64,000 nucleotides of DNA from a virus. The stretch lies in the IMG/VR virus record IMGVR_UViG_3300030202_002737, positions 48,280 to 112,279 of that record. One strand, 5' to 3'. This document shows positions 29,283 to 38,647 of this stretch, piece by piece; positions within the stretch are counted from its first letter, which is position 1, and every line of letters starts with the position of its first letter. Under the pieces are notes generated by a model. The model was not told where the DNA came from. It did no database searches and saw only the letters and a program-made list of their open reading frames with translations. The position numbers were made by a program, and so were the translations under genes.

Positions 29283-30115
29283 GTAAATTAAAATTAAAAA
29301 TAATAGAACAAACGTTTTGTCATTGTGAATATAGTAATAATCCTATGCCACCTGTATCTTTTTCAGATAATATAGAATGGGATAGAAACGTATCTCATAA
29401 TGAAGATTTAGTATTTTATACCGACAGCGATATTATGAAAGGCGATAAATCGGGCCACCGCAAAAAAATAGCATGGTTAATAGAACCATATGTTAAACAA
29501 CCCGATTGTTATGAATGGGTATTAAATAACAATCATTTATTTGATTATGTATTAACTAATGAAAAAAAATTACTAGATAAAGGCGAAAATTTCATTTATT
29601 ATCCTTTTGGCGGATGCTGGATAGAACCAGAAAATAGAATGTTTCATAATAAAACTAAAATAGTAAGTATTATCGCATCAGGAAAAAGCAATGTTCCTGA
29701 TCATTTAAAAAGGCATGAACTAATACAACGATGGGGCAATGTTATTGATGTTATGGGTAGAGGATATAATCCAATTGATAGTATAACTACTGGATTAAAA
29801 GATTATGCATTTCATATTGCAATGGAAAATCAACGGCGAGATCTACATTTTTCCGAAAAATTAATTAATCCTATTATGACCGGAACAATTCCAATCTATT
29901 GGGGTATGCCGTCAATTGGAGATTATTTTGATACGCGCGGGATGATTATAATGAATGATATAGAAGAATTTCCTAATATATATGCATCATTAGGACAAGA
30001 TTTATATAATGAAAAATTACCATATGCTAAAGAAAATTTCGAAACTGCAAAAAAATATATATTGTCAGAAGATTGGATGTATGAGAATATTTTTACTTTA
30101 ATGGGAATTATATAA
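29279..30115 (+). CDS. Alpha-1,3-fucosyltransferase-like glycosyltransferase (GT10)
   Basis: KDYAFHIAMENQRRDLHFSE then KLINPIMTGTIPIYWG resembles the GT10 donor-binding motif, in which FENS-like residues are followed by EK and a P-V-x-W/G end. The protein has 278 residues. Start at 29279 overlaps the upstream stop. The donor is probably GDP-fucose or GDP-colitose, as for the gene before it. Confidence 0.72.
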   Translation: MSKLKLKIIEQTFCHCEYSNNPMPPVSFSDNIEWDRNVSHNEDLVFYTDSDIMKGDKSGHRKKIAWLIEPYVKQPDCYEWVLNNNHLFDYVLTNEKKLLDKGENFIYYPFGGCWIEPENRMFHNKTKIVSIIASGKSNVPDHLKRHELIQRWGNVIDVMGRGYNPIDSITTGLKDYAFHIAMENQRRDLHFSEKLINPIMTGTIPIYWGMPSIGDYFDTRGMIIMNDIEEFPNIYASLGQDLYNEKLPYAKENFETAKKYILSEDWMYENIFTLMGII

Positions 30116-31002
30116 TGAAACAAATATTAGTTACAGGCGGCACAAGTACGGTAGGCAAGCATCTTAAGGAAATATTACCTGATGCAATTTATATTAGTAG
30201 CACTGATTGTGATTTGACAGATATAAAAATGGTTAGGTGGTTGATATCATCATATACACCTGATATAGTTGTTCATTTAGCTGCTAAGGTTGGCGGCATA
30301 CAAGATAACATTGCTAAACCTGCAGAATACTTTGATGATAACATATTAATGAATACTAACATATTGAAAGTTTCTCATGAATATAAGGTCAAAAGATTTA
30401 TTGGAATATTAAGTACATGTATATATCCAGATAAGGTAGATTCATATCCTATGAAAGAAGAAGTAATGTTTGCCGGCCCGCCAACTCCTACTAATTTTAG
30501 TTATGGATATGCTAAACGAGCATTAGCAGTACAGATCGAAGCATATAATAAGCAATATGGTACGGCGTATAATTATATTACACCATGTAATTTATATAGT
30601 GAATATGATAATTTTGATAATGATAATAAAATGCATTTTATTACCGCTTTGTTAAAAAAGATTAAAACGAGTAATGGTGAATTAAATTTATTAGGTACTG
30701 GAAAGCCACTTCGTCAGTTTATGTATGCCGGAGATCTTGCTAAGGTTATTAAGTTAACTATTGAAAATGATGTTACTGAAAGTTTCAATATTGCATATCC
30801 AAAAAATCAATCAATTAATGACTTAGCTGAAAAAGCATTAGGTTCTTTAAAGAAAAATTATTATATTAAATATAATAATCCAGAGCTAGATGGCCAATAT
30901 CGTAAAGATGTTGATACAACAAAAATGCTATCATTATTTCCGGAATTCAAATTTACTTCATATGAAGAAGGCATAAAAAAAGTATATGATAAAATTAGTT
31001 AG
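30115..31002 (+). CDS. GDP-sugar epimerase/reductase: GDP-colitose synthase (ColC) or GDP-L-fucose synthase (Fcl)
   Basis: A short-chain dehydrogenase-fold enzyme with NADP-binding VTGGTSTVGKHL, HLAAKVGGI, catalytic STCIYP (Ser and Cys) and YGYAKRA (Tyr and Lys), and MHFITALLKK carrying the epimerase His. All of these are Fcl/ColC residues. Fcl makes GDP-L-fucose from the Gmd product. ColC does the same chemistry on the 3-deoxy intermediate made by ColD. The ColD-like gene directly downstream tips the balance towards ColC. Confidence 0.82.
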   Translation: MKQILVTGGTSTVGKHLKEILPDAIYISSTDCDLTDIKMVRWLISSYTPDIVVHLAAKVGGIQDNIAKPAEYFDDNILMNTNILKVSHEYKVKRFIGILSTCIYPDKVDSYPMKEEVMFAGPPTPTNFSYGYAKRALAVQIEAYNKQYGTAYNYITPCNLYSEYDNFDNDNKMHFITALLKKIKTSNGELNLLGTGKPLRQFMYAGDLAKVIKLTIENDVTESFNIAYPKNQSINDLAEKALGSLKKNYYIKYNNPELDGQYRKDVDTTKMLSLFPEFKFTSYEEGIKKVYDKIS

Positions 31003-32140
31003 CGATACAATAGATAAACAAGATATAACAGCGCTTGTCGAATGGTTACAACAAGATCCAATACCAAGACTTACTAAAGGCGAATTAACCAAGCGGTTAG
31101 AAGAAAAATGGGCTAAGAAAATAGGAACAAAATATTCTGTATTTGTTAATTCAGGATCTTCTTCTATTTTATTAACCTTAGCTGCTTTAAAGTATTCAAA
31201 TAAATTAAAGAACAATAAAATTATAGTACCTGCATTAAGCTGGGCAACAGATGTTAGCTCACCTATGTTGTTAGGGTATGAAACTTATATGTGTGATTGT
31301 AATTTAGAAGACTTATCTTGTGACTTAGATCATTTAGAAAAATTATTTAAAGAACATAATCCTTCTACATTTATTTTAGTTTCGCCGTTAGGTTTAGTAC
31401 CTGATATGAAGAGAGTGGTAGACCTATGCAAAAAATATGATGTATTACTTTTAGAAGATGTATGTGAAAGCATGGGATCTAAATACCAAGAACAGTACCT
31501 AGGAAGTTTTGGATTAGCATCTTTTTACTCAATGTATTTTGGTCATCACCTATCCACAATAGAAGGAGGGTTTATTAATACCGATGATGAAGATTTATAT
31601 CATTTATTGTTAATGATTAGAAGCCATGGATGGGATAGAGATTTACCTAAAGATAAACAAAAAGAATTAAGAGATAAGTATAAATGCACAGAATTCAATT
31701 CTTTGTATAATTTTTATGTACCAGGAATGAACGTAAGATCAACTGACTTACAAGCATTTATAGGTTTAAGAGCTATAAAGAAATTAGATGATTATTCTCA
31801 AAGACGTAGAGTTAACTTTAAACATTATATAAATTTAATAAAAAATAATGAATTAGAACTAAAAGAAAATAAAAATGATTTTGTTTCTAGTTTTGCTATT
31901 CCTATATTACATTCAAAAAGAGATGAAATTATTAAAGAATTACAAGATAACAAGATTGAAGTTAGACCTTTAATCGCAGGTAACATGGCAAATAAACCGA
32001 TGTGGTATAATGAAAATGATATACCATCATTATCAAACTGCGAATCATTAGATAAGTCAGGATTTTATATTCCTAATCATCAAGATTTAACGAAAAAAGA
32101 TATGAACTTAATAATAGACATAATAAACAAATATGAGTAA
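30986..32140 (+). CDS. colD: GDP-4-keto-6-deoxymannose 3-dehydratase (ColD-like), PLP-dependent
   Basis: The fold is that of a DegT/DnrJ/EryC1 aminotransferase, but the PLP lysine is replaced: the active-site loop reads YFGHHLSTIEGG with His188, the change that turns this fold into the ColD 3-dehydratase. SGSSSILLTL binds the PLP phosphate, and LLLEDVCESMGS has the PLP-ring Asp/Glu region. The enzyme removes the 3-hydroxyl from GDP-4-keto-6-deoxymannose. With Gmd and the ColC/Fcl-type enzyme, the product would be GDP-colitose. Length is 384 residues, about that of ColD. Confidence 0.87.
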   Translation: MIKLVSDTIDKQDITALVEWLQQDPIPRLTKGELTKRLEEKWAKKIGTKYSVFVNSGSSSILLTLAALKYSNKLKNNKIIVPALSWATDVSSPMLLGYETYMCDCNLEDLSCDLDHLEKLFKEHNPSTFILVSPLGLVPDMKRVVDLCKKYDVLLLEDVCESMGSKYQEQYLGSFGLASFYSMYFGHHLSTIEGGFINTDDEDLYHLLLMIRSHGWDRDLPKDKQKELRDKYKCTEFNSLYNFYVPGMNVRSTDLQAFIGLRAIKKLDDYSQRRRVNFKHYINLIKNNELELKENKNDFVSSFAIPILHSKRDEIIKELQDNKIEVRPLIAGNMANKPMWYNENDIPSLSNCESLDKSGFYIPNHQDLTKKDMNLIIDIINKYE

Positions 32141-33113
32141 AGTAGCATTAATAACTGGAATAAATGGCCAAGACGGATCATATCTGTCAGAACTATTAGT
32201 GGAAAAAGGTTATGAAATTTGGGGAATACTAAAACGTAACTCTGTAGCAGAAAATCAAACAGCTAGGATTCCGGACAGATTATTTAAACAAGTCAAATTA
32301 GAATATGCTGATATGACAGATATGTCATCACTTATTCGAGTATTGCAATTATGTAAACCTGATGAAATATATAATCTAGCTGCTCAATCCCATGTAAGAA
32401 TTAGTTTTGATCAACCAATATATACGACAGATTCTATTGCAATGGGTACGCTGAATTTGTTAGAAGCTATACGGCTAACTTGTCCAAGCGCAAAAATGTA
32501 TCAAGCAAGTAGCTCGGAGATGTTTGGTAATACTATAGATGCCGACGGATACCAAAGAGAAACAACACCTCTTAATCCAGTATCTCCATATGGCTGTGCA
32601 AAAGTATTTGGATATAACATATGTAGAAATTATAGGAATGCATACAATATGTTTATATCAAATGGAATATTATTTAATCATGAATCTCCAAGGCGCGGCA
32701 CAAATTTTGTAACTAACAAAGTAGTAAAAGAAGCTGTCAAAATTAAATTAGGATTATCGAAACAGTTATTACTTGGTAATTTAGATGCTAGTAGAGATTG
32801 GGGACACGCAAAGGATTATGTATATGCAATGTGGTTAATGTTACAACATGATAAACCAGATGATTTTGTATGTTCAACCGGAGTATCACATACAGTAAGG
32901 GATTTAGTTGAATATGTATTTAATAAATTAGGAATGGATTATGAATGTTATGTTACCCAGGATAAAAAATATTATAGATCAGAAGAGTTAGAATTTTTAA
33001 AAGGAGATTGTTCAAAAACACAGAAGCAACTTAACTGGAAACATAAATATACATTTGAGTCTATGTTAGATGAAATGATTAACTATTGGATTGAATATTA
33101 TGAAAAAGCTTAA
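32133..33113 (+). CDS. gmd: GDP-mannose 4,6-dehydratase (Gmd)
   Basis: The first enzyme of the GDP-fucose and GDP-colitose paths. Visible motifs are ALITGINGQDGSYLSELL (NADP binding), IYNLAAQSHV, ASSSEMFGNT with the catalytic Thr/Glu region, PLNPVSPYGCAKVFG (Tyr and Lys), NHESPRRGTNFVTNKV and NLDASRDWGHAKDYV. All are Gmd hallmarks. Length is 326 residues, slightly short for Gmd. Host GDP-mannose is the presumed substrate. Confidence 0.95.
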   Translation: MSKVALITGINGQDGSYLSELLVEKGYEIWGILKRNSVAENQTARIPDRLFKQVKLEYADMTDMSSLIRVLQLCKPDEIYNLAAQSHVRISFDQPIYTTDSIAMGTLNLLEAIRLTCPSAKMYQASSSEMFGNTIDADGYQRETTPLNPVSPYGCAKVFGYNICRNYRNAYNMFISNGILFNHESPRRGTNFVTNKVVKEAVKIKLGLSKQLLLGNLDASRDWGHAKDYVYAMWLMLQHDKPDDFVCSTGVSHTVRDLVEYVFNKLGMDYECYVTQDKKYYRSEELEFLKGDCSKTQKQLNWKHKYTFESMLDEMINYWIEYYEKA

Positions 33114-33858
33114 AGTATTAGCAGTTATAGTAAATTATGGAGAAGATCAACTCCAATATTTAGAACAAGTAGTTCGAGAATTAAAATCATTTAAAAAATA
33201 TAATGTTACTATAATAGTAAATAGTAATGTTAAATTAGATATTGCAGGGATTGATTATGTTAATGAAGTACGACTAAATGATTATCAGCATTTGCCAGCA
33301 ACATGTAAACAAGTAATACACCATTATAAAGATGAGTTTGATGGTTTTATTTATACAGAAAATGATCATTTATGGCAAGAACATCATTTAGATAATCATA
33401 TACGATATTCAGAATTATTACCAGAAAATAGAATACCAGGATTGATTCAATATGAAGAAACACCTAATGGTGATAAATCTTATTGTGCATTTTTAGATAA
33501 TCATTTTATTAAGGGATCAAAAGAAAAACATTCAGATTTAGAATTTTGTAGATTATCAAATGTACATCAAGCAAGTTATTTTATAACAAAAGAACAATTA
33601 TACAGAGTAATTCAATACAATCCAAAGTACTTTGAAAACTTATGTTCCCCTGATACTAAAACTATGAATTATAGTGTAAAATGTAGAGTAAATACTGATT
33701 TATTTGAATTTAGTAATTGGGAAAAAGTTATATGTATTTCAGAATTTGAAGATAATATAATACATCATTTACCAAATTTTTATGTTGCCGGGGAGAATGG
33801 CAGAGCAAAATTTTATCGCAATCATGAAACAATGTTAGAATGGATAAAGGAAATATAA
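33100..33858 (+). CDS. Putative GT-A glycosyltransferase, 252 aa
   Basis: KVLAVIVNYGEDQLQYLEQVV and later GFIYTENDHLWQE suggest a nucleotide-sugar-binding GT-A fold, with END in place of a DxD motif. The C-terminal part has a Gly/Arg/Asn-rich loop (VAGENGRAKFYRN). The ATG at 33100 overlaps the gmd end. Specificity unknown. Confidence 0.6.
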   Translation: MKKLKVLAVIVNYGEDQLQYLEQVVRELKSFKKYNVTIIVNSNVKLDIAGIDYVNEVRLNDYQHLPATCKQVIHHYKDEFDGFIYTENDHLWQEHHLDNHIRYSELLPENRIPGLIQYEETPNGDKSYCAFLDNHFIKGSKEKHSDLEFCRLSNVHQASYFITKEQLYRVIQYNPKYFENLCSPDTKTMNYSVKCRVNTDLFEFSNWEKVICISEFEDNIIHHLPNFYVAGENGRAKFYRNHETMLEWIKEI

Positions 33859-33859
33859 T

Positions 33860-34408
33860 ATGGAATTAGATTTAAAACAGATCAATGATATTAATTTATC
33901 AGAATTAGGAGATATAATAACAGAACAAGAATTTAAACAATATTTTGTATCTGACGGAGGACGTGAACATTATAAGTTATTAGCATACTTTAGCACGTTA
34001 TTCGAAAATGAAATTTTATTAGATATTGGTACATATAAAGGATGTTCATCATTAGCATTATCATATAATACTAATAATAAAGTTAAATCATTTGATCTAG
34101 GAGATTATAAACGAGTGTCTAAAAATTTAGATAATATAGATTATATACTAGGCGATTTTACCGATAGTGAGTATAAAGATCTATTAATGAAATCTCCATT
34201 AATAATGTTAGATACAGATCACGAAGGACCATTTGAACATAAAGCATATCAATATCTAAAAGATATTAATTGGAAAGGATATCTGTTATTAGACGATATT
34301 CATTTAAATGCTCCAATGAAAGAATTTTGGAATCAAATTGATAATGAAAAGTATGATATTACCTCAATGGGACATTGGTCTGGAACAGGATTAGTTATTT
34401 TTAAGTAA
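33860..34408 (+). CDS. Class I SAM-dependent methyltransferase-like protein, 182 aa
   Basis: EILLDIGTYKGCSSLALSY is the glycine-rich SAM-binding motif I. SFDLGDY and YILGDFTD fit motifs II and III, and GYLLLDDIHLNAP resembles the DDI segment of Methyltransf_24 proteins. Within the sugar island, it could methylate a glycan. Confidence 0.7.
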   Translation: MELDLKQINDINLSELGDIITEQEFKQYFVSDGGREHYKLLAYFSTLFENEILLDIGTYKGCSSLALSYNTNNKVKSFDLGDYKRVSKNLDNIDYILGDFTDSEYKDLLMKSPLIMLDTDHEGPFEHKAYQYLKDINWKGYLLLDDIHLNAPMKEFWNQIDNEKYDITSMGHWSGTGLVIFK

Positions 34409-34411
34409 ATT

Positions 34412-35137
34412 ATGAAATTAGGAACAGTTATAAGTTATTGTACAAATGATGAGTCGTTTATACGAGATTGTATAGATGCAGCAATACAAGTTAGCGATGA
34501 AGTTATAGTGCCTATTAGTACTCATCTATATGACGGTACGCCCGAAGATTTAGAGTCAATAAAAAAATTATCAGAAGAATACCCAAATGTTAATTTTACA
34601 ACATTTGATTGGACTCCGGGATATCATCCTAGATATTGGCACAATATGTCTCGTATTATTGGAAACCATTTATTAAAAAATAATATCGATTGGGTGTTAT
34701 TTATTGATTCTGATGAAATAATCGATGTTGAATTATTTACAAAATTTATTAATAATGAAACAATTGATGATCATGATAGTTATAAATTAGGATGTTATTG
34801 GTATTTTCGAGAAATGAATATTAGATCAAAGACATATGAAGATTCTCCTGTATTAGTTCGTAAACATTTAGTACATATCGATCCTAATAATTTACAAATT
34901 GAACGAGAACAGTTACATGAAGTATTAAATGTTCCTAAACAACGAATGATATTACAAGATGGAAAGCCATTATTACATCATTATAGTTGGGTTCGAACAA
35001 AAGAACAAATGATACAAAAGGTTAAAGCATGGGGACACAATACAGATAAGGATTGGGTATCATTAATAGAAGAAGAATTCTCTAGGCCATTCAATGGTAA
35101 ATGTTTTGTTAATAATTATGAATTTGAAGTTATATGA
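34412..35137 (+). CDS. Glycosyltransferase family 2-like, 241 aa
   Basis: A GT-A protein: GTVISYCTNDESFIRDCID at the start, and WVLFIDSDEIIDVE with the metal-binding DSD. A His-rich C-terminal part (LLHHYSWVRTKEQMIQKV) recalls GT2 enzymes that end in H-Y-x-W. It overlaps the next gene by ATGA. Confidence 0.75.
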   Translation: MKLGTVISYCTNDESFIRDCIDAAIQVSDEVIVPISTHLYDGTPEDLESIKKLSEEYPNVNFTTFDWTPGYHPRYWHNMSRIIGNHLLKNNIDWVLFIDSDEIIDVELFTKFINNETIDDHDSYKLGCYWYFREMNIRSKTYEDSPVLVRKHLVHIDPNNLQIEREQLHEVLNVPKQRMILQDGKPLLHHYSWVRTKEQMIQKVKAWGHNTDKDWVSLIEEEFSRPFNGKCFVNNYEFEVI

Positions 35138-35823
35138 AAATAATATATAGAATATCCGACGCTGGCTATAAAAAAGAAAAGCCAGAATATATAGCCAATG
35201 AAAAATGTTTAGCTAATGCTACTAAAGTATTTAAAGATGCTGAATGGTCTATTATAGCAGATAATGTGTCTAAAGAGACTAGCGGTATGATTGAAAAGTA
35301 TAAATCAAAAGATCATATTCGTTATGCTAGTGAGGGAAATGGAGCCGCTACTTTTAATTTAGCATTAGATGAAGCATTAACCTATAATGATGACGATATA
35401 GTTTATTTTATAGAGAATGATTATTTACATAAACCAAACTCAAAAAAAATATTAGAAGAAGGAATCAAATTAGGAGCATCATTTGTAGCATTATATGATC
35501 ATCCAGATAAATATTTAGATCCAAGCAAAGGCGGCAATCCGTATTGCGAAGGCGGCGGAGAAGATACAAGAGTTTATCTAACAGATTCATGTCATTGGAA
35601 AATAACTAATTCAACTACTATGACATTTGCTGCAAAAGTATCTACATTAAAACGGGTAGAACCGATACTACGAAAACATACATCAACTACACATCCGAAT
35701 GATTTTCATATGTTTTTAGAATTACGAGAACAAGGAGAGTTACTTATAACACCATTACCAGGCTATGCAACCCATGGAGAGACCAAATGGCTATCACCTT
35801 TAACAGATTGGAGTAAAGTATGA
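35134..35823 (+). CDS. Putative GT-A glycosyltransferase, 229 aa
   Basis: IVYFIENDYLHKPNS has an END-type donor/metal site in a GT-A setting, and the C-terminal GYATHGETKWLSPL looks like the end of such domains. It resembles the protein encoded at 33100 in its END motif. Substrates are unknown. Confidence 0.62.
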   Translation: MKIIYRISDAGYKKEKPEYIANEKCLANATKVFKDAEWSIIADNVSKETSGMIEKYKSKDHIRYASEGNGAATFNLALDEALTYNDDDIVYFIENDYLHKPNSKKILEEGIKLGASFVALYDHPDKYLDPSKGGNPYCEGGGEDTRVYLTDSCHWKITNSTTMTFAAKVSTLKRVEPILRKHTSTTHPNDFHMFLELREQGELLITPLPGYATHGETKWLSPLTDWSKV

Positions 35824-36575
35824 TTAGTGTTATTATACCAACATATAAATCACCAGAATATCTAGATCTATGCTTAGAATCAGCAATTGTAGGGCAAGAT
35901 GATGAAAATCAAATTATAGTAGTGGTAGATGGTTTTTATGACTTAAATAAAGAAGTTTTAGAAAAATGGAAAGATAATATAGATATCTTAAATTTAGAAC
36001 AAAACGTAGGATTATGTCGAGGAACTAACTTAGGAGTATATAATGCAAAACATGATAATATTTTAATTGTAAATGATGACAATGTTTTTCCTTTAGAATG
36101 GGATATCCAATTAAACTATTGGAAACTTCAAGATAATCATATGATTGTGCCAAATCAAATAGAACCTAATCCATCTATATTTCCCCAATTCCATATAAAA
36201 GATTTCGGATCTGATCCTAAAATATTTAATTTAGATAATTATTGGGGATATGAAAATACAATCGCAAAAAAAATAATAGATGTAACAGGATCCACATTAC
36301 CTATTTATATGAAAAAGAAAGATTTTATTAGAATAGGTGGATGGGATGAAAACTATGAATTAGGTATGGTTGCAGATTGGGATTTCTTTTTAAAATGTAA
36401 TTTATCGGGTATAGGTTCATCTAGAATATATAATTGTCATTTCTATCACTTTGCGTCTGTTTCAGCAAATGGGGAGAAGAGACAACAAGCTGAACAATTA
36501 GGACATGAATATGCTAAATATAAATGGGGCAATTATATAAAACACAACCCAGAAAATAATTTAAAATTTATATAA
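35820..36575 (+). CDS. Glycosyltransferase family 2, 251 aa
   Basis: MISVIIPTYKSPEYLDLCLESAI is a textbook GT2 start. ILIVNDDNVFP has the DDN metal/donor motif, and GGWDENYELGMVADWDFFLK is the acceptor-side segment with the ED-like catalytic acid. It is the last gene of the sugar island. Confidence 0.87.
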   Translation: MISVIIPTYKSPEYLDLCLESAIVGQDDENQIIVVVDGFYDLNKEVLEKWKDNIDILNLEQNVGLCRGTNLGVYNAKHDNILIVNDDNVFPLEWDIQLNYWKLQDNHMIVPNQIEPNPSIFPQFHIKDFGSDPKIFNLDNYWGYENTIAKKIIDVTGSTLPIYMKKKDFIRIGGWDENYELGMVADWDFFLKCNLSGIGSSRIYNCHFYHFASVSANGEKRQQAEQLGHEYAKYKWGNYIKHNPENNLKFI

Positions 36576-36614
36576 GTTATTAGTTTTGATATATATTTAT
36601 TAAAAAAGGTAAAT

Positions 36615-37229
36615 ATGTATACAAAAGAAGCTATAGAAACAGCTGTTAAGGCAAAAGGTTATAAATGGTTTGAAGATCATAAAAATCTAGGCTATGACGT
36701 TAATATAGTAGGAATTCGAAATTCTGAAACTGATAACGAAGTTACTAATAAATTTGACGATAAAATCACAGTATCATATAAAATAGATAGTGAATGGCAA
36801 TTTCACTGTTATGATGCTACAACAGATCCTGGAAAACATTGGGTAGAAAATATAATGAATAAGCATGGCGTTGCTATTTTAAAACCAGGTCAATATAGAA
36901 GTTCTCATAAAATAAGACTTCATGGCGGAAGATATGAAGCGTTAGGACAACAAAAACCAGTAAAAGTTTACAGAGATAAGAATTTAGACGGTAAATATGA
37001 TTTATCCGAAGAAAATGTAATGGAAGGCCTTTATGGTATTAACATACACAGAGCAACTAAATATGCTGGAAGAAAATCATCACAAATAGATAAATGGTCA
37101 GCTGGTTGTCAAGTAATAGCTGCTAATGATGATTGGACAGCGTTCATGAAGATAATGAGAAAAGCTAGAGCAATTTGGGGCAATTCATTTACATACACAT
37201 TACTAGAGAGTAAAGATATAAACAAATAA
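36615..37229 (+). CDS. L,D-transpeptidase-like (YkuD-like) protein, candidate lysis enzyme
   Basis: Near the C-terminus GINIHRATKYAG and DKWSAGCQVIA give the spaced His and SxGC that form the Cys/His site of L,D-transpeptidase folds. The 204-residue protein has no signal peptide. Similar phage proteins sit in lysis cassettes, and the next gene is holin-like. A cell-wall-cleaving or -modifying role is likely, but the reaction is not proven by sequence. An AAAAAAGG ribosome site precedes the ATG. Confidence 0.65.
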   Translation: MYTKEAIETAVKAKGYKWFEDHKNLGYDVNIVGIRNSETDNEVTNKFDDKITVSYKIDSEWQFHCYDATTDPGKHWVENIMNKHGVAILKPGQYRSSHKIRLHGGRYEALGQQKPVKVYRDKNLDGKYDLSEENVMEGLYGINIHRATKYAGRKSSQIDKWSAGCQVIAANDDWTAFMKIMRKARAIWGNSFTYTLLESKDINK

Positions 37230-37242
37230 TTAAAAAGTTATT

Positions 37243-37533
37243 ATGAATACAAACAAGTTATTGCTAAAAGCAAGGAAAAGACTCATGGCCTTTAGAGACA
37301 TGTTTAAAGACAATAATGATATAAATGAAAAAAATGTTGTAGGATTTGCATCATTTGCAGTAATGGTACTATTCGCAATTGCAGATATAGTTACAGGTTG
37401 GACCGGAAATCCATTACATGTTAACGAATTTATTTATAACTCATTTTTATGGATAACTTTAGGAAGCTTCGGAATATCAGAAGCTGGCAAAATTTTTGGG
37501 AAATCAAATCCCGGTGAGGAAATACAAGAATGA
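37243..37533 (+). CDS. Holin-like small membrane protein, 96 aa
   Basis: The N-terminus is basic and charged. Two hydrophobic segments follow (VVGFASFAVMVLFAIADIV and FIYNSFLWITLGSFGISEAG), then an acidic tail. This is the size and layout of a class II holin-like protein. Its position right after the putative lysin supports the call. Confidence 0.6.
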   Translation: MNTNKLLLKARKRLMAFRDMFKDNNDINEKNVVGFASFAVMVLFAIADIVTGWTGNPLHVNEFIYNSFLWITLGSFGISEAGKIFGKSNPGEEIQE

Positions 37534-38642
37534 AAAAACTATTATTAATATTTTTATGTATAATAAGTTTTAATGCAAACTCTCAATTTGTTAAAAAGTT
37601 TTTCAAGTACTCAACAATATATGCATCTGGTAATATAGGCCAGCCACTGCAAGAATCTAACAAAGATTGGTATGTAACACAAGATAGTCGTTTAACTGAT
37701 GTAACTGAAGTATACCCGTTTGATTATAGAATTTCTGTTGGCATTAGAAAAATAGCTAGATTTGATTATGAAGTTAAACCTAATGTATTTTACGACGGCT
37801 CAGAAGAAAATGTTGGATGGAAATCTAATATAGGAGCAGTCAAAGGGTTTGAATACTTGTTTGCAAGAGATTGGGTAAGGCAATGGGGAGATAACTTTAA
37901 CAATCAAAGTTATTTTTTAAGATATCTAGGCAATTGGTGGGTAGGATCAATTAAGTTTAATGAATTCGGTGTAGCTGATTTAAAATATGCTCAAGCCGAT
38001 TTAAGATTTAGATGGGCAATTGGAAAGCATTTAAATTTATCAATTGGAAGCTTAGTAAGATCTCATGGTCCATATGGATACAATCCTATAGGTATATATC
38101 TTCGGGATAATGCTTGGTGGACATTAGCGTATCAATATAACTACACAGATCAACCATATCAATTAATCGACTTTACTAGTGCACAACCTGATACTATAAT
38201 TGATTGGATGTGGAAAGATCCAGACGGCAATGAAATAGCAAGTTCCGATGAAGAATTTAGAACACATTATTATGGAGATATTGTAAATGATTTTCAAAAC
38301 GAAAAATTATCTGAAGTTGGCGGCTTATTTACATTATCCGCAGTTATTGGAATCGATTGGTATCATTACGCTAAAAATGAAAGAGTATGGGGTCATGCTT
38401 GGGCTAATATAATACCTAGGCATAAACATATATATGGAGACGAAAATTTTAGTTATTCTCGATTTGTATCCAGAAATCCAGAAACATTAGGCCAGACACA
38501 ATGGATTGATTATAATATAGGATTAATGTTTGGAGCTAAGATAAGCAAAGGATTAGGCATATTTTTAGAAGGAAACTATTTGAAGTATTGGGATAGAGTA
38601 GTATATTCTAGTAAAGTGGGTATTAATTATCAATTTAAGTAA
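37530..38642 (+). CDS. Exported outer-membrane beta-barrel-like protein, 370 aa
   Basis: It starts with a signal peptide (KKLLLIFLCIISFNANSQ) whose end is typical of Bacteroidota. The mature part is rich in Tyr, Trp and alternating hydrophobic residues. It contains repeated strand-like segments (YFLRYLGNWWVGSIKF, YAQADLRFRWAIGKHLNL) and closes with VGINYQFK, which resembles a barrel-end strand. It would lie in the host outer membrane, perhaps for lysis or to mask receptors. It overlaps the holin-like gene by ATGA. Confidence 0.68.
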   Translation: MKKLLLIFLCIISFNANSQFVKKFFKYSTIYASGNIGQPLQESNKDWYVTQDSRLTDVTEVYPFDYRISVGIRKIARFDYEVKPNVFYDGSEENVGWKSNIGAVKGFEYLFARDWVRQWGDNFNNQSYFLRYLGNWWVGSIKFNEFGVADLKYAQADLRFRWAIGKHLNLSIGSLVRSHGPYGYNPIGIYLRDNAWWTLAYQYNYTDQPYQLIDFTSAQPDTIIDWMWKDPDGNEIASSDEEFRTHYYGDIVNDFQNEKLSEVGGLFTLSAVIGIDWYHYAKNERVWGHAWANIIPRHKHIYGDENFSYSRFVSRNPETLGQTQWIDYNIGLMFGAKISKGLGIFLEGNYLKYWDRVVYSSKVGINYQFK

Positions 38643-38647
38643 ATATC

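Noticed and set aside
30986-32140. Sugar aminotransferase (perosamine or similar) reading of the DegT-fold gene
   Set aside because: The PLP-binding lysine is replaced by His in a GHH loop, which fits ColD dehydratases rather than aminotransferases.
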